From JBOGUF01 sp050696075 (lineage in GTDB: Bacteria; Chloroflexota; Chloroflexia; Thermomicrobiales; UBA6265): a stretch of 64,000 bases of DNA. Positions within the stretch are counted from its first letter, which is position 1; each line of letters starts with the position of its first letter. Made by a program: the position numbers and the translations under genes. Below, piece after piece: positions 44,518-54,237 of this stretch. The stretch lies in contig JBOGUF010000025.1 of NCBI GenBank assembly GCA_050696075.1, forward strand, positions 1-64,000. The letters are read 5' to 3'. The notes under the pieces are model-generated. The model had not been told where the DNA came from, searched no databases, and saw nothing but the letters and a program-made list of their open reading frames with translations.

Positions 44518-44633
44518 CTGCGAATTGCGACTTACTCTAGCGGTGAAGGTCTGTGCTGTCAATTCCACATTGTGACGGGGCCGCCGGACAGGCGGCCTCG
44601 TGAGGTTGCTGATTGCTGGCGAGAATAAAGCGA

Positions 44634-45815
44634 CTAAGCGAAAGCAGCAGCCGGGATAGCGCAGCCGAGGTCGGTGTACTCGATATCCTCAAGGGAATTG
44701 GGCGCGTCGGGTCCGCACATCGGGCACTCGGGGTCGCGTCGCAGCTTGAGTTCGCGATAGGTCGTCGTCAGGGCGTCGTAGGTCAGCAGACGACCGACGA
44801 GCGGCTCGCCGATGCCCAGAATGAGCTTGATCACTTCCGTCGCCTGGATCAAGCCGATTGTCCCCGGCAGGACGCCCAAGACGCCGGCCTCCGCGCAGTT
44901 GGGGGCGAGTTCCGGCGGGGGAGGGTCGGGAAAGAGGCAGCGGTAGCACGGACCGACGCCGGGCAGAAAAGTTGTGGCCTGACCTTCGAAGCGGAAGATG
45001 CTGCCGTGAATATTGGGCTTGCCGAGGAGCACCGTGGCGTCATTGATCAGGTAGCGGCTGGCGAAGTTGTCCGTACCATCAAGGATGACGTCGTACTGGC
45101 TGAAAATGTCGAGCACGTTACCCTTGTTCAACCGGGTCTCGTGTCCGATGACTTGCACGTCGGGGTTGAGGGCGGTGATCGTCTGCCGTGCCGACTCGAC
45201 CTTCGATTCACCGACGCGATCGGTCGTGTGGATGACCTGGCGTTGGAGATTGCTATCGTCGACGGTGTCGTCGTCGACGATGCCAATCGTGCCGACGCCG
45301 GCCGCCGCCAGGTAGAGCGCGGCCGGCGCGCCGAGGCCCCCGGCGCCAACGAGCAGCACCTTGGCGTCGAGCAGTTTCTGCTGCCCAGCTTCGCCAACTT
45401 CGGGAATCAGCAGGTGCCGGCTATAGCGGCGGCGCTGCTCAGGTGTGAAGGCCCGCGGCATCTCCCATGGGAGACCGGACCCTTTCCAGGCCCCAAACCC
45501 GCCGGCGAGGGAGACGACATCGCGGTAGCCGAGTTCTTGCATCGCTTTCGCCGCGAACGCGGAGCGAACGCCACCGGCGCAGTAGACGACGACCGGCTGG
45601 CTCTTGTCGCGAAACGCCTCTTCGACCCGCATTTCGAGGAAGCCGCGGGGAATGTGGACGGCGCCAGGGATGACACCCTGGTCGACCTCGTCCTGTTCGC
45701 GCACGTCGAGGACCGCGGCCTGCTCTCGGTTGATCAAATTGCGAGCTTGGAAGGTGTCGACTTCGCGTATGGCGCTCCTGGTGCGCTCGAAGAGGTCGCG
45801 GTAGATGGCTGACAT
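44634..45815 (-). CDS. moeB: Rhodanese-ThiF/MoeB fusion, sulfur-carrier adenylyltransferase
   Basis: 393 aa. An N-terminal rhodanese domain with active Cys79 (VVVYCAGGVRS) is followed by the E1-like adenylating domain: nucleotide-binding GAGGLGAPAALYLA, VDDDTVDDSNLQRQ, ILDGTDNFASRYLINDA, and zinc Cys pairs CYRC and CPMC. It adenylates the C-terminus of a ThiS/MoaD-like protein and the rhodanese supplies sulfur. MoeZ-type fusions usually carry the rhodanese at the C-terminus; here the order is swapped. Confidence 0.9.
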   Translation of the reverse strand: MSAIYRDLFERTRSAIREVDTFQARNLINREQAAVLDVREQDEVDQGVIPGAVHIPRGFLEMRVEEAFRDKSQPVVVYCAGGVRSAFAAKAMQELGYRDVVSLAGGFGAWKGSGLPWEMPRAFTPEQRRRYSRHLLIPEVGEAGQQKLLDAKVLLVGAGGLGAPAALYLAAAGVGTIGIVDDDTVDDSNLQRQVIHTTDRVGESKVESARQTITALNPDVQVIGHETRLNKGNVLDIFSQYDVILDGTDNFASRYLINDATVLLGKPNIHGSIFRFEGQATTFLPGVGPCYRCLFPDPPPPELAPNCAEAGVLGVLPGTIGLIQATEVIKLILGIGEPLVGRLLTYDALTTTYRELKLRRDPECPMCGPDAPNSLEDIEYTDLGCAIPAAAFA

Positions 45816-45911
45816 GTTGGATGCTCCCGTGCGTCGCAGCGATCACGCTGCTGACAGTTGAGTTGGTGGTGAAGATTAGAACAATGAGCGGGCCACGGCA
45901 AGCAACGGCAA

Positions 45912-46331
45912 TCAGGACGAGGGCGCCTCGGTCGTTGGATTCCGGATGGCGCCGAGCGGTTGGCTGTGGCGCGCGAGCGTCTCTTCGACTTTGGCGCGCA
46001 AGTCCGCGGTGCTAAACGGCTTCGGGAGATAGTCGATGGCGCCACGAGCCAATGCGTCGTCGATCTGATGACGTTGGGCCGAGGCGGAGATGATGACGAT
46101 CAGCACGTTCTGCAGGTGCGGGCGTGCTTTGATTTCGGCGCAGAGGGTGTACCCGTCCATGCCCGGCATCGCCAGGTCGGTGAAGATGGCGTCCGGCGGA
46201 TCGTGCTCGACCAGCTTGAGCGCATCGAGGCCGTCGGCCACGATGCTCACGTCGTGACCGGATGAGCGCAGGGTCGCGGCAATCAGTTTCTGGATGAGCG
46301 GGTTGTCTTCACAAAAGACGAGTCTCGCCAT
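45912..46331 (-). CDS. Single-domain response regulator (CheY-like)
   Basis: 139 aa, receiver domain only: acidic pair CEDN, phosphorylated Asp in AIFTDLAMPGMDGY, Thr/Ser switch IVIISASAQ and Lys in YLPKPFS. No output domain, so it passes the signal by protein contact. It starts 9 bp after the stop of the multi-PAS kinase, its likely partner. Confidence 0.9.
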   Translation of the reverse strand: MARLVFCEDNPLIQKLIAATLRSSGHDVSIVADGLDALKLVEHDPPDAIFTDLAMPGMDGYTLCAEIKARPHLQNVLIVIISASAQRHQIDDALARGAIDYLPKPFSTADLRAKVEETLARHSQPLGAIRNPTTEAPSS

Positions 46332-46340
46332 GCCGGATGG

Positions 46341-49196
46341 TCAATCCTCCAACGATTTCGCGACGGGCAACACAACGTGAAAAGTGGAGCCTTGGCCGAG
46401 CGTACTGTCGGCCCAAACTCGGCCGTCGTGCAGCTCCACGATTTGGCGAGCGATCGGCAAGCCGAGGCCGATGCCCTTGATGAATCGGCTCGCCCCCGCT
46501 TCGACGCGAGCATAACGGTCGAAGATCCGTTCGAGGTCGCCCGTCGGTATCCCTACGCCTTGATCCATGATGGTGAGATGGATCGAGTGTCGATCGGCCC
46601 GCGAGGCGACGGTGACGACTCCGCCGTGGGGAGAGTACTTGATCGCGTTGGCGATGAGGTTCGTGACGACCTGAACCAGCTTGTCGCGATCGCCCGACAG
46701 CGTCGGGACTGAATCCGCGAGTTCGAGCCGTATCTCGTGGCGACCCGACACGGCGCGGAACTGCTGCGCGACCTGGCGGATGACCGCGTTGATGTCCACG
46801 TTCGAGTGCAGGAGTTGGATCCGGCCTGACTGCATGCGGTCGAGGTCGAGCAGTTGGTCGATGAGCCGCCCAAGCCGTTGGGCGTCGGCATTGATGTCGT
46901 TCGCGAATTCCTTCACATCGGCGACCGAGAGCTCCTCGTCGCGGATCAACTCGCTGAAGCCAAGGATGCCGGTCAACGGCGTCCGGAACTCGTGACTCAC
47001 GAGGGAGACGAAGTCGCTCTTTGCCTGATTGAGCTGTTCGAGTTGTTCGTTCGCTTCCTGGAGCGCGGCGGCGGCATGGCGGCGCGCGGTGACGTCCTGC
47101 ACTTGTCCGATGACCTGAGCCGGGCGACCCTCCGCGTCATGCAGCACGGAGACACTCAGTAAGCCCCACACGACATGCCCATCCTGGTGTCGGAATCGGC
47201 GTTCCCGCTGGTAGGAGTGCTGCTCGCCGGAAAAGAGCTGATTCGACTCGCGCCGCGCTTCGTCGAGGTCGTCGGGGTGGAGGATGGCATGAAATGAGCT
47301 GGCGAGGAGCTCGTCTTTGGTATATCCCAGCAGGCGACAGAGCGACGCGTTAACCCAGGAGAAGTGACCATCGCGGTCGGTCAAGGCCATGCCCGCCAGC
47401 GCGTGTTCGAACGCATTGCGAAACCGTTGTTCGCTCTCTCGGAGGGCGGCCTCGGCGCGCCGTCGCTCGGTGATGTCCCGCGTGTTCGAGACGAAGCCGC
47501 GAACCGAAGGGTCGTCGATCAGATTGGTGGCAACCGATTCCATCCACCGCCACGATCCGTCCCTATGGCGGAGGCGAAATTGGGTCATGATCGGCTTGCC
47601 CGGATTGGCACGCATCTTTGCGAATGCTTGCTCGATGGCAGGAAGATCGTCCGGATGCGTGATCGCCGCCTGCGACTTCGGCAGCATTTCCCGCGCGGTG
47701 TATCCAAGGATGCGCTCAACTGAAGGGCTGATGTAGGTGCGATTGGTGTGGTGGTCGAAGATCGAAATGATATCCGACGACTGCTGGACCAGCGACTGAA
47801 AGCGTTCCCCCGTGCGGCGCATCTCGAGCGATGCGCGATGGCGCTCGTCTTCGTGGCGAGCGTGACTGATGGCAACCGCGAGGTAGCCGCCGACATCGGA
47901 GAGCGTCGAGATCTCGTGTGCGGTCCAATGGTGGGGTTCCCCGGCGTCGAGTCCCAACATCGCCACGTCTTCGTCGCCAATGCGCAGCATCACGTCGAGA
48001 AATGCCCGCGCGCCGCCAGCGATGATGCGATCGGCCGCCGGCGCTACCCTTTCGTCGCGTTGCACGTCGTCGACGGCGACATAGCCAGACCGCAACGCCT
48101 GAACAAATTCAGGAACGGCCGCCAAGTCGCGCTGGTGACCCACGAGCGATCGCATCCCCGGCGGCTGGAATGATCGAATCACGTTCAGCTGCCGGTGGCT
48201 GTCGATCGGACCATAGATGACGCGGTAATGCGGAAAATGCTCGGCGAGTTGCCGCACGGCGTGGTCAATAATCTGATCCACCGACATGCCGGCCGAGATC
48301 GCGGTGGCGATGCTGTTCAGGATCATTAGCCGAATCTGGCGCTCGCGCGATTCGGACTCCGCGCGCAACCGTTCTGTAACGTCGACGAAGGAGACAACGA
48401 CCGCATGTGGAGTCGTTGCGCCAGGTTCGATGAGGGGGCGAGCGTTCGTCGAGACCCAGATCGACGTGCCGTCAGGACGATCGAGACTGATGAGAACATT
48501 TGATTGCGGTTTGCCGGTGCGCAACGTGAGTAAACCTGGTGGCGTCGCATCCTCCAATTCGTTCCCGTCGTCGTCCACGACGACATGGCGAATCGGGAGC
48601 GAAACCTCTCCGACGAGCTGGTCCGCTGGAACGCCGAGCAACTCCTCGGCGCTGCGGTTGACGGCGCCGATGCGACCATCCGCGAGCCGCAAGATGAGCC
48701 CTTCGGCCGTGGCATCGACGATCGTGCGGTGACGTTCGTCGCTCTCCTGTAAGGTGGTAGCCTGATCTTGCAAGTCGAGCATGGAGTTCAGAATGCGCGC
48801 CACGCGCGAAAGCGCTTTGGTGGCGTGCGGTGGAAACGCGCCATCGGACGGATCAGCAACGCCGACGACCGCCCGGCGCGCGCCGTTCGCATCAGTCAGC
48901 GCGATCGCGATGCTCGCGCCGACGGGAGCAGCATGCTCTGCCAAGATAACGGCGCCGTTTGGCGCGAAAGTGACGCCGGTTCGTGCGTCGTACGCTACTT
49001 CGACCAGCCATTCCGATTCGGGTGCCGGTCGCGCAAAATAGGCGCTACTGGCGCCGGTTTCTGTCGCCGCAATTGGCAAAATCGCGGCAATCAACTCATC
49101 AGACGAGGCGAATGGAACAGCATCGTCGGCATTGGCGGCCAGGACGGTCGTGACGTGCTGGTTGCTCGCTCGCGAGTTGCTTTGAGGCACGCTCAT
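46341..49196 (-). CDS. Soluble multi-PAS/GAF sensor histidine kinase
   Basis: 951 aa, no membrane segment. In order: GAF-like region (about 20-140), PAS (about 160-285), GAF-like (about 300-450), two PAS/PAC domains (about 475-600 and 605-725; TERRRAEAALRESEQRFRNA between), HisKA with phospho-His in SLVSHEFRTPLTGILGFSEL, and HATPase with NLIANAIKYSP, DQGVGIP and GIGLGLPIARQIVE. It senses cytoplasmic cues, perhaps redox or light, not determinable here. ATG 49196; divergent from the next response regulator by 120 bp. Confidence 0.9.
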   Translation of the reverse strand: MSVPQSNSRASNQHVTTVLAANADDAVPFASSDELIAAILPIAATETGASSAYFARPAPESEWLVEVAYDARTGVTFAPNGAVILAEHAAPVGASIAIALTDANGARRAVVGVADPSDGAFPPHATKALSRVARILNSMLDLQDQATTLQESDERHRTIVDATAEGLILRLADGRIGAVNRSAEELLGVPADQLVGEVSLPIRHVVVDDDGNELEDATPPGLLTLRTGKPQSNVLISLDRPDGTSIWVSTNARPLIEPGATTPHAVVVSFVDVTERLRAESESRERQIRLMILNSIATAISAGMSVDQIIDHAVRQLAEHFPHYRVIYGPIDSHRQLNVIRSFQPPGMRSLVGHQRDLAAVPEFVQALRSGYVAVDDVQRDERVAPAADRIIAGGARAFLDVMLRIGDEDVAMLGLDAGEPHHWTAHEISTLSDVGGYLAVAISHARHEDERHRASLEMRRTGERFQSLVQQSSDIISIFDHHTNRTYISPSVERILGYTAREMLPKSQAAITHPDDLPAIEQAFAKMRANPGKPIMTQFRLRHRDGSWRWMESVATNLIDDPSVRGFVSNTRDITERRRAEAALRESEQRFRNAFEHALAGMALTDRDGHFSWVNASLCRLLGYTKDELLASSFHAILHPDDLDEARRESNQLFSGEQHSYQRERRFRHQDGHVVWGLLSVSVLHDAEGRPAQVIGQVQDVTARRHAAAALQEANEQLEQLNQAKSDFVSLVSHEFRTPLTGILGFSELIRDEELSVADVKEFANDINADAQRLGRLIDQLLDLDRMQSGRIQLLHSNVDINAVIRQVAQQFRAVSGRHEIRLELADSVPTLSGDRDKLVQVVTNLIANAIKYSPHGGVVTVASRADRHSIHLTIMDQGVGIPTGDLERIFDRYARVEAGASRFIKGIGLGLPIARQIVELHDGRVWADSTLGQGSTFHVVLPVAKSLED

Positions 49197-49316
49197 TGGT
49201 TGACCGAATCGTTTGGGTCGGCTGAAGATGAATGTCGTCGAACCGATCGGCACAGTATTGGTCCGACTTCGGGGTATGATAGCCCACACGCGGTCATGTG
49301 CTTGGGGGTCTCGACG

Positions 49317-50123
49317 ATGGGCCAGCCGGGTTCAAGGGACACGGAGCTCGATCGGCGTCCGCGGGCGCTTGTCGTCGAGGACACGCCGAATATCGCGAAG
49401 CTTGTGCAGCGGGGTCTCTTGCTGGCTGGAATCGACGCGGAGATCGCCTCGGACGGCCACGCGGCGCTAGCCGCCTTTCGCGACAACCCGCCGGAACTCG
49501 TCATCCTTGATCTCATGCTGCCGGGAGTCGACGGCATAGAGATCTGTCGCCGGATCCGGGCGGCGGATCGCGCGGACGGGCGTCACCCCACGCTGATTTT
49601 GATGTTGACCGCGCGCGGCACCGTTGCGGACCGCATCAGCGGGCTCGATGCGGGCGCCGACGACTATCTTGTCAAGCCGTTCTCGATCGATGAGTTTCTG
49701 GCCCGAGTTCGGGCTTTGCTCCGCCGCGCGGGCGCGGGGTTGACGGAGAGTCCGTCCGCTCAGATTTTGTCCTTCGACGATCTATCGGTCGATCTCGGCA
49801 GCCGGATGACGCGCCGCGGCGAACGGATCATCGACCTGACCGCCCGCGAGTTCGACCTGCTAACGTTCTTTCTGCGGCACCCACATCAGGTGCTACACCG
49901 TGAACAGATTCGAGACCGAGTCTGGGGCGCGGACTTCTTCGGGGAATCGAATGTGATTGCGGTGACGATCGGGACCTTGCGCCAAGCATTGGAACAAGAT
50001 GGCGAACCGCGGTTGCTGCAAACGGTTCGTGGTGTGGGTTACGTGTTGCGGCGTCCGCGGCGACTAGAACCGACAGGAGCTAACGCCGGACGTCGACTTG
50101 GGACATTGCCGAGTGACCGTTAA
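49317..50123 (+). CDS. OmpR-family response regulator
   Basis: 268 aa. Receiver with VVEDTPN, phospho-Asp in LVILDLMLPGVDG and DYLVKPFS; winged-helix output (IDLTAREFDLLTFFLRHPHQ, VIAVTIGTLRQALE, VRGVGYVLR). ATG 49317 follows a GGGGGT site. TATGAT at 49275-49280 could be its -10 box. Divergent from the multi-PAS kinase. Confidence 0.9.
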   Translation: MGQPGSRDTELDRRPRALVVEDTPNIAKLVQRGLLLAGIDAEIASDGHAALAAFRDNPPELVILDLMLPGVDGIEICRRIRAADRADGRHPTLILMLTARGTVADRISGLDAGADDYLVKPFSIDEFLARVRALLRRAGAGLTESPSAQILSFDDLSVDLGSRMTRRGERIIDLTAREFDLLTFFLRHPHQVLHREQIRDRVWGADFFGESNVIAVTIGTLRQALEQDGEPRLLQTVRGVGYVLRRPRRLEPTGANAGRRLGTLPSDR

Positions 50124-50595
50124 TGGGACTGATGCGCTGCCGATAGTGGGGCGGGACGATCATCACTGCTTCGGCTGTGGTCGCCTCAACCCGCACGGCC
50201 TCCGCCTTCAGTTCTTTCGCGACGAGCGCGGAGTATGGGCACCGTTCACCCCGGATCAGCGGCACGAGGGCTACACTGGCATCGTCCACGGCGGCATCAT
50301 CTCAACCGTGCTGGATGAGGTGATGGCGTGGGCGCTCTATGCCGAGGCGATCTGGGCCGTGACCGCGAGAATCTCCGTCGCTTTTCGCAAGCCGGTAGAG
50401 GTGGGCGTGCCAACTCGTGCTGTTGGCTGGATCGAGGCCGACCGCGGGAGGGGGTTGGACGTCGTGTCCGAACTCCGGCGGGATGCGGATGGTCTGGTAT
50501 TGGCAACGGCCACGGCGTCATTCATCCGGGTGCCGCGCGAGCAGGCGGCGGCGTGGCAAGGCCGCTATCTGCAACTCCAGCCCGAGACTCTGTAG
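50113..50595 (+). CDS. PaaI/YiiD-like hotdog-fold thioesterase
   Basis: 160 aa, single hotdog domain: HHCFGCGRLNPHGLRLQFFR, the active loop GIVHGGIISTVLDEVMAWAL, and ISVAFRKPVEVG. The HGG-containing loop and following Asp/Glu match acyl-CoA thioesterases of the 4HBT group. Substrate unknown. GTG 50113 overlaps the response-regulator stop by 11 bp; TTG 50098 is an alternative. Confidence 0.8.
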   Translation: MTVNGTDALPIVGRDDHHCFGCGRLNPHGLRLQFFRDERGVWAPFTPDQRHEGYTGIVHGGIISTVLDEVMAWALYAEAIWAVTARISVAFRKPVEVGVPTRAVGWIEADRGRGLDVVSELRRDADGLVLATATASFIRVPREQAAAWQGRYLQLQPETL

Positions 50596-50605
50596 AGCGT
50601 TCGAC

Positions 50606-50806
50606 TGGCTAAGCCGAGGTCGTCCAGCGCGGCATCGTGGCTGAGATCTCGGGGGCCACGATCTGGCGGTGGCTGTCCGAGGACGTCAGCAGACCCTGGA
50701 CGTTCACCGAGCCAAGGTCGTCGGCCGCCGCGAGGACAAGACCGGCACCGCTCCCTTCGGCCGCCTGGTCCACCAGGTCATGAGCCAGTAGCCCTATGCC
50801 TCAGCC
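50606..50806 (+). pseudogene. Remnant of an IS630-family transposase
   Basis: One frame encodes IVAEISGATIWRWLSEDVSR followed by PW, the helix-turn-helix end of IS630-type transposases. A second frame encodes KTGTAPFGRLVHQVMSQ, a stop, then PYASAK, which matches a downstream part of the same protein. The catalytic Asp region is lost. It is a decayed, internally deleted copy. The following methyltransferase gene ends inside its last bases. Confidence 0.6.
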
Positions 50807-51495
50807 AAGAGCCGACGGCGGGCGACGAAGACGTATTCCCGGCTGTCGTCGGCGAACGGCTCGCGGGCGAAGCCGGCGTAGAGCGCCTCCAGCTCAAGAC
50901 CGGCGATGTCGAGGAGCCCGAGCCACTCGTTCTTCGTTGCCCACCAGAGGGAGCTCGTCGCGCCGTCGTCGCGGATAATGTCGATCCGGTTGTCGCCCAC
51001 TGAGTACCTGATCGTGTGGGGTGTAGGCTCCTCCTGGTGCTCGCCGTCGAGGCGTGCGGCGATCCGGTGGTCGAAGGCAAAGGCGTTCCAGGCGAACTGC
51101 CCTTCCCGCCGGAGCGAAGCGGCGACGCGCTCGAAGGTGCGGCGGCGGTCGGCCCAGGTGGGTAGGTGCAGGAGCGCGCGGAACGGGCAGTAGATCAGCG
51201 CCGCCGGCTCGTCGAGGGTGAAGTCGCCCATGTCGCACTCACGCAGGTCGAGCTCCACGCCCGCCTCGGCCGCACGGGCACGGGCTTGCGCGAGCATCGC
51301 CGGCGAAGAGTCGATGCCGATAACGCGCTGGCCGGTCGCCCGCGCGACCGGGATCGCCACCCGCCCGTTCCCGATCGCCAGCTCGACCAGCGGTCCGTCC
51401 GCCTGGCGTGCGAGTTCGACGTAGAAGGCGATGTCGGCCGTCATGTGAGCCGACCATTCCTCGTAGTGGTTCGCGAACGCCTCGTCCCAGCTCAT
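50794..51495 (-). CDS. Class I SAM-dependent methyltransferase
   Basis: 233 aa. Motif I is VELAIGNGRVAIPVARATGQ, the acidic motif II residue is in VIGIDSSPAMLAQA, and motif IV-like region is LRECDMGDF. The variable C-terminal half gives no substrate. ATG 51495 is preferred; the frame runs to 51546. The last codons overlap the IS630 remnant, so the C-terminus may have been altered by it. Confidence 0.82.
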   Translation of the reverse strand: MSWDEAFANHYEEWSAHMTADIAFYVELARQADGPLVELAIGNGRVAIPVARATGQRVIGIDSSPAMLAQARARAAEAGVELDLRECDMGDFTLDEPAALIYCPFRALLHLPTWADRRRTFERVAASLRREGQFAWNAFAFDHRIAARLDGEHQEEPTPHTIRYSVGDNRIDIIRDDGATSSLWWATKNEWLGLLDIAGLELEALYAGFAREPFADDSREYVFVARRRLLAEA

Positions 51496-51703
51496 CGGCC
51501 CATACTCCCATGCTCCGGCCAAGTAGAGCCGATCAATGTCGCACAAAGGCTTGGCGGCATCAACGCTCGACTGTGCGGCCGTGCCGCGCCTGATCCACTG
51601 TCAGACCCTGGAGATGAGGTTCAGCGGTTCAGCTGCAACCGCGTGGTTTGCGCAACGCCAAGTTCCGCCCATCAATTCCTGATCGAACGTACGATCCAGC
51701 GCA

Positions 51704-52447
51704 CTAAGTGAGGTTGCTGCGCTCGTCCCTGGATCTCTCCGGCGGGTTCTGACGCGCCGCGATGGATGCGTGCCGGTGCGCGCTCTCGATCAGGAGATTG
51801 AGTGTGCGCAACACGTGCGGCATGCCGCGGTCGTCGAGGAGAAAGAGGGCGAGCGCGGCTTCCTCGTCGTTGAACTCGATGGCGATCTCCTCGTCCGGCT
51901 CGTCCGCCCGATTCGCGCCGTGGGCGGCAATCGCGGAAAGCCATAGGCGCGCCTGATCGTTCGCTGATTGCAAGAGCGTAAGGAGCTCGGATGCGGCCTC
52001 GCGTCGAACGTGATCGGGGTTGGACGACGGCGGAAGGGTATCGACCGAGTCCAGGTCGTCCGAGGCGGACGCTTCGCCCGAGAGGGCGCGATAGGTGGCG
52101 GGGGTCGTGGCGAGGATATAGGCCTCGTCGTCGGCAAGCGCGTGCGCGAGGATGCGAGGACCTGGCGTGCCGCGTTCGCTGGTTTGTTCAAGTATTGCCA
52201 GGTCGGCGTCGAACAATTCCTGTCCAGACCGGCCATCTTCCGCGTTGATGCTGAGTTGGTAGTGGTACACGAGAAAGGCCGCCGGACCGACGGATGAGTC
52301 GAGCTCGATGGTCCAGATGCCGGCGTTGGCGTCGCGTTTCAAGGCGCGGAGTTCGGTGGCCAGCGTGTTTGGATCGTCTTCGAGATCGAGCGCCTGGGCG
52401 AGAAACGCCGCGATACGCGGCAACTGGGTGTCAGGGCCGGTGTCCAC
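51704..52447 (-). CDS. Conserved-looking hypothetical protein, acidic
   Basis: 247 aa, soluble, no signal peptide. Mixed alpha/beta N-terminal half with a WTIELDSSVGPAAFLVYHYQ strand pair and a helical C-terminal half, rich in Asp and Glu. I recognise no family. GTG 52447 has AGGA 7 bp upstream. It is divergent from cdd by 101 bp. Confidence 0.65.
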   Translation of the reverse strand: MDTGPDTQLPRIAAFLAQALDLEDDPNTLATELRALKRDANAGIWTIELDSSVGPAAFLVYHYQLSINAEDGRSGQELFDADLAILEQTSERGTPGPRILAHALADDEAYILATTPATYRALSGEASASDDLDSVDTLPPSSNPDHVRREAASELLTLLQSANDQARLWLSAIAAHGANRADEPDEEIAIEFNDEEAALALFLLDDRGMPHVLRTLNLLIESAHRHASIAARQNPPERSRDERSNLT

Positions 52448-52548
52448 GGTCGTTCCTAGCTCCTGTTGGGTACGCGGTTTGCGCGTCAATGACGATGGAC
52501 CTGATACGATCACCGAGCAAAGGATATCCGCGCCGTACAGGGGGCATC

Positions 52549-52989
52549 ATGGCAGAGCGAGCGTTTGGGCGCGAGGATGCGGAGCGGCTCCTGGCTGTCG
52601 CACGAGAGGCCGCGACGCGCGCCTATGTACCATATTCGGGGTTTCCGGTGGGCGCCGCGATTCTGACGCGCGACGGGTCGGTGATTGGCGGGTGCAACGT
52701 CGAGAACGCGAGTTACCCGCTGACCGTCTGTGCCGAGCGGGTGGCGGTCGGCAACGCCGTGGCGGCGGGTCATCGGGACTTTGTGGCAATAGCCGTCACC
52801 GCGCCAAAGCTGGCGTCGGTCACGCCATGCGGCGGTTGCAGGCAAGTGCTGAACGAGTTTCAGCCCCGCACCGGGCAATTGCTCGTCGTGCTTGACGGTG
52901 ATGACGAACCGGAGATTGTGCCGTTGAGCGAACTGCTGCCACGAAGCTTCGGCCCGCGTGCGCTCGAAGAGACAGGCGAGCCGGCCTAA
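52549..52989 (+). CDS. cdd: Cytidine deaminase
   Basis: 146 aa, homotetrameric type. The zinc site is CAE (LTVCAERVAVGNAV, with catalytic Glu) plus PCGGCRQVL. Substrate strand YVPYSGFPVGAAI and GCNVENASYPLT are typical. It converts cytidine and deoxycytidine to uridine forms in pyrimidine salvage. GGGG lies upstream of ATG 52549. Its stop overlaps the convergent next gene by 4 bp. Confidence 0.93.
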   Translation: MAERAFGREDAERLLAVAREAATRAYVPYSGFPVGAAILTRDGSVIGGCNVENASYPLTVCAERVAVGNAVAAGHRDFVAIAVTAPKLASVTPCGGCRQVLNEFQPRTGQLLVVLDGDDEPEIVPLSELLPRSFGPRALEETGEPA

Positions 52990-54167
52990 GCCAGCGTCGG
53001 CCGTCCGCGCCGGGAGAGGCCGAGGACGAGCGCGCCGAGGCCGAGGATCGCGGTCACAGCGCCGATGACCCAGCCCAGGTAGGGCACCGGGATGAGACGT
53101 AAGCCCCCTAAGGCGATGACGCCGATGGTCATGGCGAGCAGGTTATATCCCCGGCCGTGATCCCCCCACGAGCGCGGCAGCACGATGCGCCCCATGGCGA
53201 GCCCGACGAAGACCTGGCTGAGGTACAGCGCGGAGAGATAGAAGGCAACCCCGATCAAGGCGATTGGCAGGCCGATGAACGTAATCATCACCAGGACCAG
53301 CGCCACCGGGGAAAAGACCACCAGGATGGCGCCGAGTACGACCGTCCGTAGCGGAGTGGCGCGTAGCGCGTCGGCGACGGCGGCGGCAGAGCGCGGCATC
53401 ACCATGACGATTACCGCGCCCGCGATCAGGGCACAGAGGAGGCGAAAGACGGCGCTGAGCACCCAGATATTGGCGTTATCCCAGGGCAACAAACTGGGTT
53501 CTCGGCGCTCGATCTCACCGGCAACGTCGGCGCGTTCGTCGATGATCGCATCATTGCGGCTGCGGTAGTCGAGGTCGCCGCCAATACGCGCCCGCGATTG
53601 GAGGCGGACCTGTTCCGCGGTGACGCGGACGTCGTCGCTAATCTCCGCGTTGATCCTGAGTTCGCCGGCGCTGCCGCGAACCTCGCCCCGGACCGGTCCC
53701 AGGATGGTGGTGTCGCCGCCGGTGACGACCACGTCGCCCGCGACCGAAGCGCCCGATTCGATCGTCAGCTCGCCGCCGAGCAGGACGACATCGCCGCCGA
53801 TCTCCCCGGTGACGGTGACTTCGCCCCCCGCGATGCGAACCGATCGGCCGACGCTGCCCCCGATGGTCGCGGTTCCCGTCGCCAGACTCAGGCTGCCTTC
53901 GATCTCTCCCGTGAGGCTGAAGTCGGCGGCGGTTGCGACGACGTCGCCGGCCACGTTGCCGCGGACATCGACCTCGGCGCCGAAGATGAAGAGGTCGTCG
54001 TCGATCGTCTCGTTGCTCGACACCGACGGGGCGTTGCCGGAGCGAAACTCGGCAGCCAGCGAAGAGGCGGGCAGGAGCACAAAGGTAGCAAGCGCAAGCA
54101 AGGCCGCGACCATGGTCGCGAAGAACCGCGGCGCTGGACGGTACGCCGGACGCAACGAGCCCCGCAT
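52986..54167 (-). CDS. Exported bactofilin-like (polymer-forming) domain fused to membrane segments
   Basis: 393 aa. Signal peptide (about 15-38), then a right-handed beta-helix of short repeats of the polymer-forming cytoskeletal type (GGSVGRSVRIAGGEVTVTGE, GGDVVLLGGELTIESGASVA), then four to five membrane segments. Bactofilins are normally cytoplasmic; the signal peptide places this beta-helix outside. Function unknown, perhaps an envelope scaffold. ATG 54167 has GGAGGAG 6 bp upstream. Confidence 0.82.
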   Translation of the reverse strand: MRGSLRPAYRPAPRFFATMVAALLALATFVLLPASSLAAEFRSGNAPSVSSNETIDDDLFIFGAEVDVRGNVAGDVVATAADFSLTGEIEGSLSLATGTATIGGSVGRSVRIAGGEVTVTGEIGGDVVLLGGELTIESGASVAGDVVVTGGDTTILGPVRGEVRGSAGELRINAEISDDVRVTAEQVRLQSRARIGGDLDYRSRNDAIIDERADVAGEIERREPSLLPWDNANIWVLSAVFRLLCALIAGAVIVMVMPRSAAAVADALRATPLRTVVLGAILVVFSPVALVLVMITFIGLPIALIGVAFYLSALYLSQVFVGLAMGRIVLPRSWGDHGRGYNLLAMTIGVIALGGLRLIPVPYLGWVIGAVTAILGLGALVLGLSRRGRPTLA

Positions 54168-54237
54168 GCTCACTCCTCCCCAGGCGATCGACGCGCGACG
54201 ATCGCGGGGCGTATCGTATCAAAGCCGTGAGGCTAAT

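Noticed and set aside
44613..45812. 399-codon plus-strand frame opposite moeB
   Set aside because: Antisense shadow with no recognisable domain.
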